In this document: piece after piece, positions 23,603-31,156 of the stretch
How the letters are laid out: the number at the start of each line of letters is the position of its first letter
Numbering within the stretch: position 1 is the first letter of the stretch
NCBI GenBank assembly: GCA_016200005.1
Contig: JACQFP010000016.1
Location: 33,837 to 97,836, forward strand
Direction: 5' to 3'
Source: Verrucomicrobiota bacterium
GTDB taxonomy: Bacteria > Verrucomicrobiota > Verrucomicrobiia > Limisphaerales > PALSA-1396
Length of the DNA: 64,000 nt
Position numbers and translations under genes: made by a program
Notes under the pieces: model-generated
The model's database searches: none
Seen by the model: only the letters and a program-made list of their open reading frames with translations
What the model was told of the DNA's origin: nothing

Positions 23603-23837
23603 AGGGTTCATCGAGAGGGACGGGGTGAGGGGTAACTGCTTTTGCCGAACATCACAGGCAATTGATCTGAGACAATGGCGTTTGTAATCAACCTGTGAAT
23701 AACTTTCTGAGGGGTTACCCGGTATTTGTCCAACCCCATCGGCTAGATTGGAACGCATGAAACTAAAACCTTGTCGTGATTTGGTGTGGATGATACGAAC
23801 AAGCGATTCCACTTGGAATGGTTTTCGACTACCGGAG

Positions 23838-24035
23838 ATGAACTACTACGCGCACACCGCCGCCGATAACCACCCTCGCCCATCGGATGGGAGAGGGGTT
23901 GGGGGTGAGGACTGGCAACCTCTGTCCGTTCACCTCTGCAGCGTCGCGGACTCGGCGAAGAAATTTGCTGGCCCGCTTGGCCTCGCCGCCGAAGCCGAAC
24001 GAGTCGGATTGTTGCACGATTTATCCAAGATTTGA
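23838..24035 (+). pseudogene. cas3 remnant 1 (N-terminal HD nuclease fragment)
   Basis: 66 codons starting MNYYAHTAADN. After a short insert the frame continues DWQPLSVHLCSVADSAKKFA, then VGLLHDLSKI and a stop. This is the start of a Cas3 HD domain: the YYAH motif, the conserved His in SVHL and the HD motif in LLHDLSK. About 900 Cas3 residues are missing. The insert HPRPSDGRGVGG is encoded by a repeat-type sequence (23871-23912) read in frame. The frame is open upstream to 23748 without recognisable protein. It cannot be a functional Cas3. Confidence 0.8.
23871..23912. repeat. GGGTGAGG/CCCATCGGATGGG repeat inserted in the cas3 remnant
   Basis: Contains the hairpin CCCATCGGATGGG followed by GAGAGGGGTTGGGGGTGAGG, a right arm of the same family as 37332-37363. 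It is read in frame in the cas3 fragment and separates YYAHTAADN from DWQPLSVHL, which are adjacent in other Cas3 proteins. Confidence 0.75.
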
Positions 24036-24042
24036 TGTAGCC

Positions 24043-24233
24043 ATGAACGCCACTCAACTCTTGGCCCACCCGGACCAATCGCTCGTTAAACATCTCTTGG
24101 GTGTGGCCCGCCGTGCAAAAGAGTTCGCCGCTCGCTTCCAAGGGGAGAATCACGCTGAGTTGGCGGGGCTGCTCCACGACTTGGGCAAGGCCGAGAAGGA
24201 GTTCCAAGACCGGATAGCGGGCAAAAAAGCTGA
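24043..24233 (+). pseudogene. cas3 remnant 2 (second HD fragment)
   Basis: Begins MNATQLLAHPDQSLVKHLLG at 24043, 7 bp after the first fragment's stop, and again reaches an HD motif: ELAGLLHDLGKAEKEFQDRI. It therefore repeats, not continues, the first fragment, and is a different sequence. Cas3-like identity ends near KKAD; at 24234 the Cas5 reading frame begins in another frame. The open frame itself runs on to 24288 as out-of-frame sequence. Either two cas3 genes were present, or a duplicated N-terminus was retained when the rest was deleted. Confidence 0.7.
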
Positions 24234-25343
24234 TACCCCCTCATCACGCCGTCCGCCGCCCGTGGCATTCTGGAGGCCATCCTCATGAAGCCCATCGAAA
24301 AGCCCGAATCCGGCAATCGCCACAACAAGGTCGGCTTCCGCTGGGTCATCACCCGTTTGGGCATCATCAACAAGGGGACGATGTTCTCGATTCTTCGCAA
24401 TGAACTCGGATACGGCGCGCATCAGAAACCGGAGAACGCCACCGGTTATGACATCAATGCCGACCGCATCCGCGCCCAACGCCACAGCCTCGTTCTCAAA
24501 GACGTGGAATACCTGCAAGCGCGGATGACGGGTGTCGCCGACACCAGCGTCACTCTCCGCCGCGCACAATTCCGGGCCGCCGATGATTCGGCCAAATGCG
24601 CCGGCATCGCGCGGCAGATCATCGCCGGCAAACTTCAAAACAGCCGCAACTCTCTCTTGCGCGCCGCTCGCGAAACTGAAATCTCCGATCACAAATCTCA
24701 GATCGCTGAGGCCACCGACGCTCTCGCCCGACAGATTCAAGAACTGGGCCGCTGGACGACGGAGCGACTTCGCGAACCTGGCGCGCTCGACGCTCTGCGC
24801 GGCGCGGAAGGCATGGGCGCGCAGACTTACTTCAGCGTCTTCACCCTATTGCTCAAACAACAGCGCGATGAATTCACGTTCACCACGCGCACGCGGCGTC
24901 CGCCCCGCGACCGTATCAATTGCCTTCTCTCATTCCTTTACGCACTGGTGCGGCACGATTGTATCGCCGGACTCACGAGCATCGGCCTTGATCCGTTCGT
25001 TGGTTTCCTGCACGCCGAACGCCCGAACCGTCCGGCGCTGGCGCTGGATTTGATGGAAGAATTTCGCCCTTGGCTGGCCGACCGGCTGGCGGTCACGCTC
25101 GTCAACCGGCAGCAAGTCGGGACGGAAGATTTCAAAATGCGTGAAGGCGGCGCGGTGGAGTTCACGGATGCCGGCCGCAAGCGCGTCATCAAAGCCTATC
25201 AGGAACGCAAGCAGGAGAAACTCACGCACCCGCTGCTCGATCAGGAGTTTCGTCTAGCGCAGATCCCTTTCGTGCAGGCGCGCGTTCTGGCCCGTCATCT
25301 GCGCGGCGACTTGACGGATTACATTCCGCTCGTTCCCAAGTGA
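24234..25343 (+). pseudogene. In-frame Cas5-Cas1 chimera from a type I-C locus
   Basis: One open frame joins two Cas proteins. Codons 24234-24515 encode an internal piece of Cas5 (type I-C/Cas5d): PLITPSAARGILEAIL, TMFSILRNELG and RAQRHSLVLKDVEYL. From about 24516 the same frame encodes Cas1 from the middle to its end: TLRRAQFRAADD, LRGAEGMGAQTYF, FLHAERPNRPALALDLMEEF. Numbered from ATG 24285, the expected active-site residues Glu175, His243 and Asp255/Glu258 remain, but the N-terminal beta domain of Cas1 (about 75-80 residues) is gone. In type I-C order cas5-cas8c-cas7-cas4-cas1, everything between was deleted. A protein of 352 residues starting at ATG 24285 could be made; ability to acquire spacers is doubtful. 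Confidence 0.85.
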
Positions 25344-25350
25344 ACTTGAC

Positions 25351-25378
25351 TCTCAACTTTCAACACTCAACTCTCAAC
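25351..25378. repeat. Four-unit heptamer block between cas1 and cas2
   Basis: Four units of form (T/A)(C/T)TCAAC, exactly 28 bp, fill the 37-bp gap between the chimera's stop and the cas2 GTG start. It is the reverse-complement form of the unit found in pheS and between rpmI and rplT. Confidence 0.9.
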
Positions 25379-25380
25379 TC

Positions 25381-25671
25381 GTGCTCATCCTGGTCACCTA
25401 CGACGTTTCGACCGTGGAAGCCGCTGGCCGGCGTCGGCTGCGGCGCGTGGCGCAGGCTTGTGAGGACTACGGAACGCGCGTGCAGAAGTCGGTGTTCGAA
25501 TGTCAGGTTGGCCAGAAGGAATGGGCGTCGTTGCGCGACCGGCTGCTCCGAGAGATCAACGCGGAGGAAGACTCACTCCGCTTTTACTTTCTCGACGAAA
25601 AAGCCGTTCAACGCACCGAACATCACGGCGTTGACAAGCCGGTGGATTTGACGGAGCCGCTGATTTTATGA
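25381..25671 (+). CDS. cas2: CRISPR-associated endonuclease Cas2 (type I-C)
   Basis: 96 residues from GTG 25381. Starts with the Cas2 fold LILVTYDVST, with the conserved Asp in VTYDVS, then GRRRLRRVAQACEDYGTRVQ, KSVFECQVGQKEW and LRFYFLDEKA; the ending EHHGVDKPVDLTEPLIL is typical of the type I-C form. It looks complete and normal in length, unlike the other cas genes here. In working systems it bridges two Cas1 dimers in the spacer-integration complex. It is followed by a 187-bp leader-like stretch and the relic array. Confidence 0.93.
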   Translation: MLILVTYDVSTVEAAGRRRLRRVAQACEDYGTRVQKSVFECQVGQKEWASLRDRLLREINAEEDSLRFYFLDEKAVQRTEHHGVDKPVDLTEPLIL

Positions 25672-25858
25672 CGATGCTTCCGCGAACCATGAGTGACGGG
25701 CAAAGGGCCGGGGTTTCGCGGCGCGGCAGAACCGCAATGCTGACGGACACTTTCCCTTGTTCTTTGACAATTCAATGCTCGCAAGTGCGCGGAGAGTTGG
25801 CGGGTTGGCGAAAACCTGCTACAAAGCTCCTGCGGCTCGGTCAGTTGGGAGGGCCGCA
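25672..25858 (+). promoter_or_regulatory. Leader-like region of the relic CRISPR array
   Basis: 187 bp between cas2 and the first repeat, with no gene. This is the position of the leader that carries the array promoter and the integration signal. No promoter could be defined by eye; the assignment rests on position only. Confidence 0.4.
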
Positions 25859-25967
25859 GTCGCCGCGCTCACGTGAGCGCGGCGCGGATTGAAACGCAAC
25901 AATCGAACGCCGACAAAGCGAAACAACAGGATTGCCCCGCTCACACGAGCGGGGCGAACATCGGATA
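25859..25967 (+). CRISPR. Relic type I-C CRISPR array: repeat, one spacer, degenerate repeat
   Basis: The first repeat (25859-25895, 37 nt) begins GTCGCCGC and ends GGATTGAAAC, the type I-C 3' signature; its centre is a perfect 24-nt palindrome (25861-25884). A 35-nt spacer (25896-25930) follows, a normal type I-C spacer length. A second copy (25931-25967) matches 24 of 37 positions: its central stem survives with compensating changes (GCCCCGCTC paired with GAGCGGGGC) but the 3' end has decayed, as is usual for the last repeat of an array. It directly follows cas2 on the same strand. No further repeats were seen up to the next gene. Confidence 0.8.
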
Positions 25968-26022
25968 ATTGCGTAGATTTGGCAGTTGAAACGCCAATGC
26001 GGTTTGAACCAAAGTCTGCGGC

Positions 26023-26748
26023 GTGAAAATCTCTGTCATTGTCCCGGCTTACAACGAGGAGAAGCTCCTCGCCAAATCCGCCGGCTGTATCCAGACCGCG
26101 TTTGGCGCGTTTGATCGCCTGGCTTGGGAACATGAACTAATCGTGTGCGACAACAATTCGACGGACCGGACGGCCGAACTGGCGCGGTCGGCCGGAGCGA
26201 CGGTGGTCTTTGAGCCGGTTAATCAAATCTCTCGCGCACGCAATCGCGGCGCCGCGGCGGCGACCGGCGACTGGCTGGTGTTCATCGACGCGGATTCGTA
26301 TCCATCGGCGGAGCTGTTTGGCGAGGTGGCGGCGGCGATTCAAACCGGGCGCTGTGTGGCCGGCGGTTGTCTGGTGCGGCCCGACGGCTGGAATTTCCCC
26401 ACGCAGTTGTTCGTGCAGGTCTGGAATGTGATCAGCCGTCTCACGCGCTGGGCGGCGGGCTCGTTCATTTTCTGCGAGGCGTCGGCGTTCCGACGCATCG
26501 GCGGTTTCAATCTCGACTTGTTCGTGACCGAGGAGATTGATCTGAGCAAACGACTGAAGCAATTGGCGCAGGAGACCGGAAAACAGATGGTCATTTTGCG
26601 CCGGCATCCGCTGATGACTTCGGACCGCAAACTGAAACTTTACTCGGCCCGCGAGGTTTTACGTTTTTCGGCGAACATGGTTTTTCGTCCGAAGCACACT
26701 TTGAAGGATCGCGCGGCCTGTCATCCTTGGTATGATGGCAGGCGCTGA
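26023..26748 (+). CDS. Family 2 glycosyltransferase
   Basis: 241 residues from GTG 26023. It begins with the GT2 hallmark KISVIVPAYNEEKLLAKSA, then VCDNNSTDRTAELARSAGAT and the metal-binding DxD-like LVFIDADSYPS, followed by an acceptor part GSFIFCEASAFRRIGGFNL and FVTEEIDLSKRLKQL (catalytic-type ED/E). No membrane segments, so a cytosolic enzyme transferring a sugar from a nucleotide donor; acceptor unknown. It has no obvious functional link to the adjacent CRISPR relic. It is followed by repeats and then lpxC-fabZ. Confidence 0.88.
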   Translation: MKISVIVPAYNEEKLLAKSAGCIQTAFGAFDRLAWEHELIVCDNNSTDRTAELARSAGATVVFEPVNQISRARNRGAAAATGDWLVFIDADSYPSAELFGEVAAAIQTGRCVAGGCLVRPDGWNFPTQLFVQVWNVISRLTRWAAGSFIFCEASAFRRIGGFNLDLFVTEEIDLSKRLKQLAQETGKQMVILRRHPLMTSDRKLKLYSAREVLRFSANMVFRPKHTLKDRAACHPWYDGRR

Positions 26749-26774
26749 ATCCAGCGGAGTGGTGGAGAGGGCGG

Positions 26775-26991
26775 GTGTTGGAGTGCTGGAGTAATGGAGT
26801 GATGGGACTTGAATTGTTTAGCTCTCTGACCGGGTACGGAAACACCGTTTGGTGTCCCGGCTTTAGCCGGCCAGCACGACCTGCACACGCTAAAGCGTGG
26901 ACACCAAACAGTGGAATCCGCCGGTCATCGCATTTCCGTATGCGTTCTCCGTGCGCGACCACTCCAACACTCCAGCGCTCCACCACTCCAT
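26775..26991. repeat. Composite element: octamer block, palindromic element, inverted octamer block
   Basis: 26775-26806 is four 8-bp units of form GTGNTGGA; 26960-26991 is four units of the reverse-complement form CACTCCAN. Between them, 26847-26909 is an outer-stem/inner-hairpin element: ends GTTTGGTGTCC and GGACACCAAAC are perfectly complementary, with two inner palindromes CCGGCTTTAGCCGG and CACGCTAAAGCGTG. The whole lies in the 296-bp gap before lpxC. The symmetric arrangement suggests insertion of a unit with both flanks, not random repeats. Confidence 0.85.
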
Positions 26992-27044
26992 TTGGTCCCA
27001 TCTAGCCGCTTGCCAAGGGCGGCGGCGATTTGTTTAATGCCGGG

Positions 27045-28403
27045 GTGCTGCAACAACAAACGATTGGCAAGCCCGTCTCCTACTCCGGGATCGGCTTGCA
27101 CAGCGGGAATCGGGTGGCGATGTCGTTCCTGCCGGGCGCGCCCAATTCGGGAATTCGTTTTCGAAGGGTTGATCTGGAGGGCAACCCGGAGATCGAAGCG
27201 CGCGTGGAGAACGTAAGCGAAACCACCCGCTCCACGACGCTTTCCAAAGGCAATATCAAGATCCACACGGTCGAACACGTGCTGGCGGCCTTGGCGGGTT
27301 GCGGCATCGACAATGCCGTCGTGGAACTGGACGCCAACGAGCCGCCGGTCGGCGATGGCAGCGCGCGCGAATATTGCCGGATGATCGAATCGGCGGGCCT
27401 CGTGCCGCAGGCGGACCGGCGCGAACCGTACACGGTGACGGCGCCCATCGAGTTGCAGATGGGAGAAACGGTGATGTCCATTTTCCCGAACGACACGTTC
27501 AAGATCACCTGCACGAGCGCGGACAAACAGGGACGGTTCACGCAGTTTTACAGTGTGGAACTGTCCCCAAAAACCTGGGAGCGCGAACTGGCCCACGCCC
27601 GCACGTTTTGCTTTTACGAGGAAATCGAGTTCCTGATCAAGAACGGCTTGATCAAAGGCGGCAGTCTCGAAAACGCCGTCGTCATCCGCGAGGACGCCGT
27701 GCTGACCAACGAGCCGCTGCGGTATCCCGAAGAATTTGTCCGCCACAAGATCCTCGACATCGTGGGCGATCTTTCGCTGCTGGGTCGTCCGCTGTGCGGT
27801 CATCTGATCGCGGTGAAGCCGAGTCACACCGCGAATTGTGAACTGACGCGGCAGATCAGCGCCCAGATGCGCAAGCCGCTCGTCGCCGCGCAGACGTTCG
27901 CGCCGCCGCCCGTCGCGCAAAGAAATTCAGCGACGACAGAGCTTTCGTCGATTGACAACCCGATCCAGGACGGCCGCATGCTTGACATCGCCCAAGTGTT
28001 GAAGATTCTGCCGCACCGTTACCCCTTCTTGATGATTGACAAGGTGACGAAGATCGAGGGCAACAAGATCACCGCGTTGAAAAACGTCAGCGTCAACGAG
28101 CCGTATTTTCAGGGGCACTTCCCCAATCACCCGATCATGCCCGGCGTTTTGCAACTGGAAGCGGTCGCGCAAGCGGCGGGCATTCTCATGCTCAAGCAGG
28201 CCGAAAATGCGGGCAAGCTCGCCTATTTCATGTCGGCAGAGAATGTGAAGTGGCGCAAACCGGTGCGGCCCGGCGAGACGCTCACCATCAGTGTCGAACT
28301 GACCAAATCGCGCGGCAAGATCGGCAAGGCCAAGGGCGTTTGCTACGTCGATGGCGACGAAGTGAGCGAAGCCGAGGTGACGTTCATGCTGATGGACGGC
28401 TGA
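27045..28403 (+). CDS. lpxC-fabZ: Bifunctional UDP-3-O-acyl-GlcNAc deacetylase / 3-hydroxyacyl-ACP dehydratase
   Basis: About 452 residues; GTG 27045 (MLQQQTIGKPVSYSGIGLHS) is preferred, TTG 27030 is possible. The N-terminal LpxC part, which catalyses the committed step of lipid A synthesis, has zinc ligands in HTVEHVLAAL and in RHKILDIVGDLSLLG plus catalytic HTANCELTRQI. After a linker near residue 300 the FabZ part follows with LPHRYPFLMIDKV and the hot-dog active site YFQGHFPNHPIMPGVLQLEA. The fusion is known from Bacteroidetes and Verrucomicrobia-type genomes and couples lipid A and fatty acid supply. lpxA follows 37 bp downstream. Confidence 0.96.
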   Translation: MLQQQTIGKPVSYSGIGLHSGNRVAMSFLPGAPNSGIRFRRVDLEGNPEIEARVENVSETTRSTTLSKGNIKIHTVEHVLAALAGCGIDNAVVELDANEPPVGDGSAREYCRMIESAGLVPQADRREPYTVTAPIELQMGETVMSIFPNDTFKITCTSADKQGRFTQFYSVELSPKTWERELAHARTFCFYEEIEFLIKNGLIKGGSLENAVVIREDAVLTNEPLRYPEEFVRHKILDIVGDLSLLGRPLCGHLIAVKPSHTANCELTRQISAQMRKPLVAAQTFAPPPVAQRNSATTELSSIDNPIQDGRMLDIAQVLKILPHRYPFLMIDKVTKIEGNKITALKNVSVNEPYFQGHFPNHPIMPGVLQLEAVAQAAGILMLKQAENAGKLAYFMSAENVKWRKPVRPGETLTISVELTKSRGKIGKAKGVCYVDGDEVSEAEVTFMLMDG

Positions 28404-28440
28404 GGTAATGTTGCTTTCGCGATCTGCGATTCATCTCTGT

Positions 28441-29208
28441 ATGACCCATCCAACCGCCGCCATCCATCCGCAAGCGCAGATTGGCACCAGTTGCGAGATC
28501 GGGCCGTATTGCGTCATTGGGGAGACTGTTGAGCTTGGTGAGGGTTGCCGCTTGCATTCTCACGTGGTGATCGATGGTCACACGCGGTTGGGAAAAGGGA
28601 ACGAAGTTTTTCCGTTCGCGAGCATCGGTCTGCAGACGCAGGATTTGAAATGGAAGGGCGGCATCACCAGAACGGAGATCGGCGACCACAACACCTTTCG
28701 TGAATACGTCACCATCAACAGCGCCACCGGCGACGGCGAAGCAACCACCGTTGGTTCGCACAACCACATCCTCGCGTACTCGCACATTGCGCACAACGTG
28801 ACGCTCGGCAGTCACGTCATCATGTCGAACGTGGCCACGCTCGCGGGACATGTCACGGTGGAGGATTACGCCGTGGTCGGCGGCCTCGCAGCCATTCACC
28901 AGTTTTGTCGCATCGGGAAAATGGCCATCATCGGCGGCTGCTCCAAGGTCGTGCAGGACGTGCCGCCCTTCATGCTGGCCGACGGCAACCCAGCCGAGAC
29001 GCGCACCATCAACAAAATCGGCCTGGAACGCAACGGAGTTTCGGAGGAAGCGCAGGCAGCCTTGCGTCAGGCCTACAAAATTTTGTTTCGGGAAGGCCTG
29101 ACGATTCCCAACGCGCTGGCGCGGATTGAAGCCGAGTTGCCTCAATTGCCGGAAGTGCAGCACCTCGTCCAGTTTGTCCGGGCCAGCGGGCGCGGTATCA
29201 GCAAGTGA
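28441..29208 (+). CDS. lpxA: UDP-N-acetylglucosamine acyltransferase
   Basis: 255 residues from ATG 28441 (MTHPTAAIHPQAQIGTSCEI). Left-handed beta-helix of hexapeptide repeats (IGPYCVIGETVELGEGCRLH, TEIGDHNTFREYVTINSATG), catalytic His in NHILAYSHIAHNVTLG, then the C-terminal acyl-binding helices (GNPAETRTINKIGLERNGVS). It catalyses the first acylation of lipid A synthesis from 3-hydroxyacyl-ACP. It follows lpxC-fabZ, so the two form one lipid A transcription unit. Confidence 0.95.
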   Translation: MTHPTAAIHPQAQIGTSCEIGPYCVIGETVELGEGCRLHSHVVIDGHTRLGKGNEVFPFASIGLQTQDLKWKGGITRTEIGDHNTFREYVTINSATGDGEATTVGSHNHILAYSHIAHNVTLGSHVIMSNVATLAGHVTVEDYAVVGGLAAIHQFCRIGKMAIIGGCSKVVQDVPPFMLADGNPAETRTINKIGLERNGVSEEAQAALRQAYKILFREGLTIPNALARIEAELPQLPEVQHLVQFVRASGRGISK

Positions 29209-29218
29209 CGTGATTCTG

Positions 29219-30895
29219 TCATGACGTTATCACCGGCGGCGCGGGCGAAACATTTCTGCGTGACCGGAACTTCCACCAGCGGACATGCCGTTGAGCCGGC
29301 TCGAATCGTTCCGTGGCGAGCGAGCGAAGATGTCGGCGCAATCCTTGATTGGCCCGCGTGAAAAATATCAAGTTGATGAAAATCCCCAAGGCAAACCAAA
29401 CAAGGATGGTCGTTTCAGTTTGGATGTTGAATCGACGAGTACTAAACTGGAGCGCCTCCAGAAACATCCCGCCAACGTAAAACAACACCCAGGGCAGAAT
29501 CAGAATGCGCGCGACGGCCGAGCCGGTGGCGCGGTTGGCGTCCTTGGCCTTCAACCCCAGCCACATCCCCACCCAACTCAACGTGTAAACATCGGCCACC
29601 AGCATTCCCATGCCAGCGAGGAACACCAGCGTCCGGGTGCTTTCATATTTCAAGTTTATGAGGAACAGAAAGTCCGCCAGCAGCACGATCAAGATCGGAC
29701 CGAGGAATTGTCTTCGCAAAGCCAGCAATTGTCCGCGCAGAATTTCGGACACGCTCAGCGGAGTGGACAACAACAATTCCAGCGCGCCGCTCTGACGATC
29801 GTGGTTGAGGCGTTGGCAGGCTTCCGTGGCGACCCAGATTTTCAACACCGAGTGCAAGAACAACGCCGTCATCACATAGGTCACTTCTTCGAGCCAGTCA
29901 TTTTTCAGTTCGGCCAGTCCCCACAACCAGACGACCGCCGACAGTCCCAAAAAGGCCCATACATACGTTGGCTTCAGACGGTCGCGACCCGCGAGCCAGA
30001 AAAAAGGGTTCACGTTCATCAAGCGTTCCCGAAACGCTTTCCGTTCGGCGGGTCCGCCGTAACTCCACTGCTTCCAGCGTTCCCGCCAGCGCAGTCTGGC
30101 AACAGTTGCCGGATTGTCCTGCCAGGCGTGCGGCAGCCGCGCGCTCGCCAGCGCCAGCAAACCCCAGCTCAACGAATGTGTCGCCAGCAACGACCACCAG
30201 AAATTGGGATCGAGCGAAGGGAGAAACGACGCAGCCGAAGCCAGGTAGAAGGCGTAAGCCGGGCTGGGCAACAAGGCATAAACCGGTTCGCCCTGCCATT
30301 TCAGGACATACTGGTCAAAGAGCGCTCCACCCAATGGAATTCCGCCGGTGATGAACAGAATCAAGATGACGGTGTTGCCAACCGCATTCCGCTCGTTGCG
30401 CACCAGGGAGGAGACCCACATACCCGCCGCGAGCGAAAGAAATAGCGTGTTCGCCAGCACCAGCACCATGCGCCAGAATTGGACGCCGGCCACACCGCCC
30501 AGCAACAACGGAATTGCCAGCACGGGAAAGATTCCCAACAGTCCGTAAAACGAATTTAAGGAAGTGGCCGCCAGTTTGCCCAGCACCACGTCATAACCTT
30601 TCAGGTCGGTGAGGAACAACAACCCCAGCGTGCCCTCGCGTTTTTCTTCGCTGAGACAATCCGCCGTGTTGCGCGCCCCGGCCACCAGACAGTAGATGAA
30701 TGCGAACGTCGAGAGCGTCATGAAAATGTTCCGGCTTAATTCGGAGGGGGAGGGCTGCCGGCCAAATTGCGAGAACGTCAGCATCCAACCGGCCGCGCAG
30801 ATGGAAATCAGCGCCGCGATCACGCGCGTCCAGTAAGTACCACGCCGCCGGGCCGCCACGCGCAGTTCACGCGCCACTATCGGTAGGAATGTCAT
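29219..30895 (-). CDS. ABC-2-type transporter permease
   Basis: 558 residues from ATG 30895 (MTFLPIVARELRVAARRRGT). Many hydrophobic helices in two sets of about six: VIAALISICAAGWMLTF, LSTFAFIYCLVAGARNTAD, FYGLLGIFPVLAIPLLLGG, LVLANTLFLSLAAGMWVSSL, and later a set from FLGLSAVVWLWGL to TTILVWFALGIFINLIFF. It contains the EEKREGTLGLLFLTDLKG stretch typical of ABC-2 permeases linked to GldA/NosY-like exporters. No ATPase gene adjoins on either side, so its partner must be elsewhere. It converges with lpxA, 10 bp away. Confidence 0.8.
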   Translation of the reverse strand: MTFLPIVARELRVAARRRGTYWTRVIAALISICAAGWMLTFSQFGRQPSPSELSRNIFMTLSTFAFIYCLVAGARNTADCLSEEKREGTLGLLFLTDLKGYDVVLGKLAATSLNSFYGLLGIFPVLAIPLLLGGVAGVQFWRMVLVLANTLFLSLAAGMWVSSLVRNERNAVGNTVILILFITGGIPLGGALFDQYVLKWQGEPVYALLPSPAYAFYLASAASFLPSLDPNFWWSLLATHSLSWGLLALASARLPHAWQDNPATVARLRWRERWKQWSYGGPAERKAFRERLMNVNPFFWLAGRDRLKPTYVWAFLGLSAVVWLWGLAELKNDWLEEVTYVMTALFLHSVLKIWVATEACQRLNHDRQSGALELLLSTPLSVSEILRGQLLALRRQFLGPILIVLLADFLFLINLKYESTRTLVFLAGMGMLVADVYTLSWVGMWLGLKAKDANRATGSAVARILILPWVLFYVGGMFLEALQFSTRRFNIQTETTILVWFALGIFINLIFFTRANQGLRRHLRSLATERFEPAQRHVRWWKFRSRRNVSPAPPVITS

Positions 30896-30991
30896 GCTCG
30901 ATGATCCACCACAGCATGAGGAAGACGCGGCGAGTTGGCAATCTTTCAAGCGTTGGAGCGCGTTCAAAAGTAGCATCTGGACAAAGTCACC

Positions 30992-31063
30992 GTTTGGAGT
31001 TCCGCCTTCAGGCGGCCAGGCCAAGAGTGATGCATCGGACCGCCTGAAGGCGGGACTCCAAAC
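30992..31063. repeat. Outer-stem/inner-hairpin repeat element
   Basis: Ends GTTTGGAGT and ACTCCAAAC are perfectly complementary; inside are two palindromes, CCGCCTTCAGGCGG (31002-31015) and CCGCCTGAAGGCGG (31040-31053). Same architecture as 26847-26909 with a different inner sequence. It lies between the divergent ABC-2 permease and rsmI. Confidence 0.85.
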
Positions 31064-31156
31064 CTCCAACCCCTTTGCTCGCGAGCCGAATCGGGCTGCA
31101 CGTTGAACACGCGTCGAAAAACTCTATTTCTTCCCGCTGGAATTTCTGGCTTACTG

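Noticed and set aside
23291..23812. N-terminal extension of the MlaE-type protein up to 23812
   Set aside because: The extension is translated repeat sequence with no homology to MlaE; the conserved part starts near 23240.
24285..25343. Interpretation as a normal cas1 gene
   Set aside because: The first 77 residues match Cas5 (PSAARGILEAIL upstream, RAQRHSLVLKDVEYL), not the N-terminal domain of Cas1.
25934..25955. Hairpin GCCCCGCTC/GAGCGGGGC as a transcription terminator
   Set aside because: No T-run follows, and position and alignment to the first repeat show it is the degenerate last CRISPR repeat.
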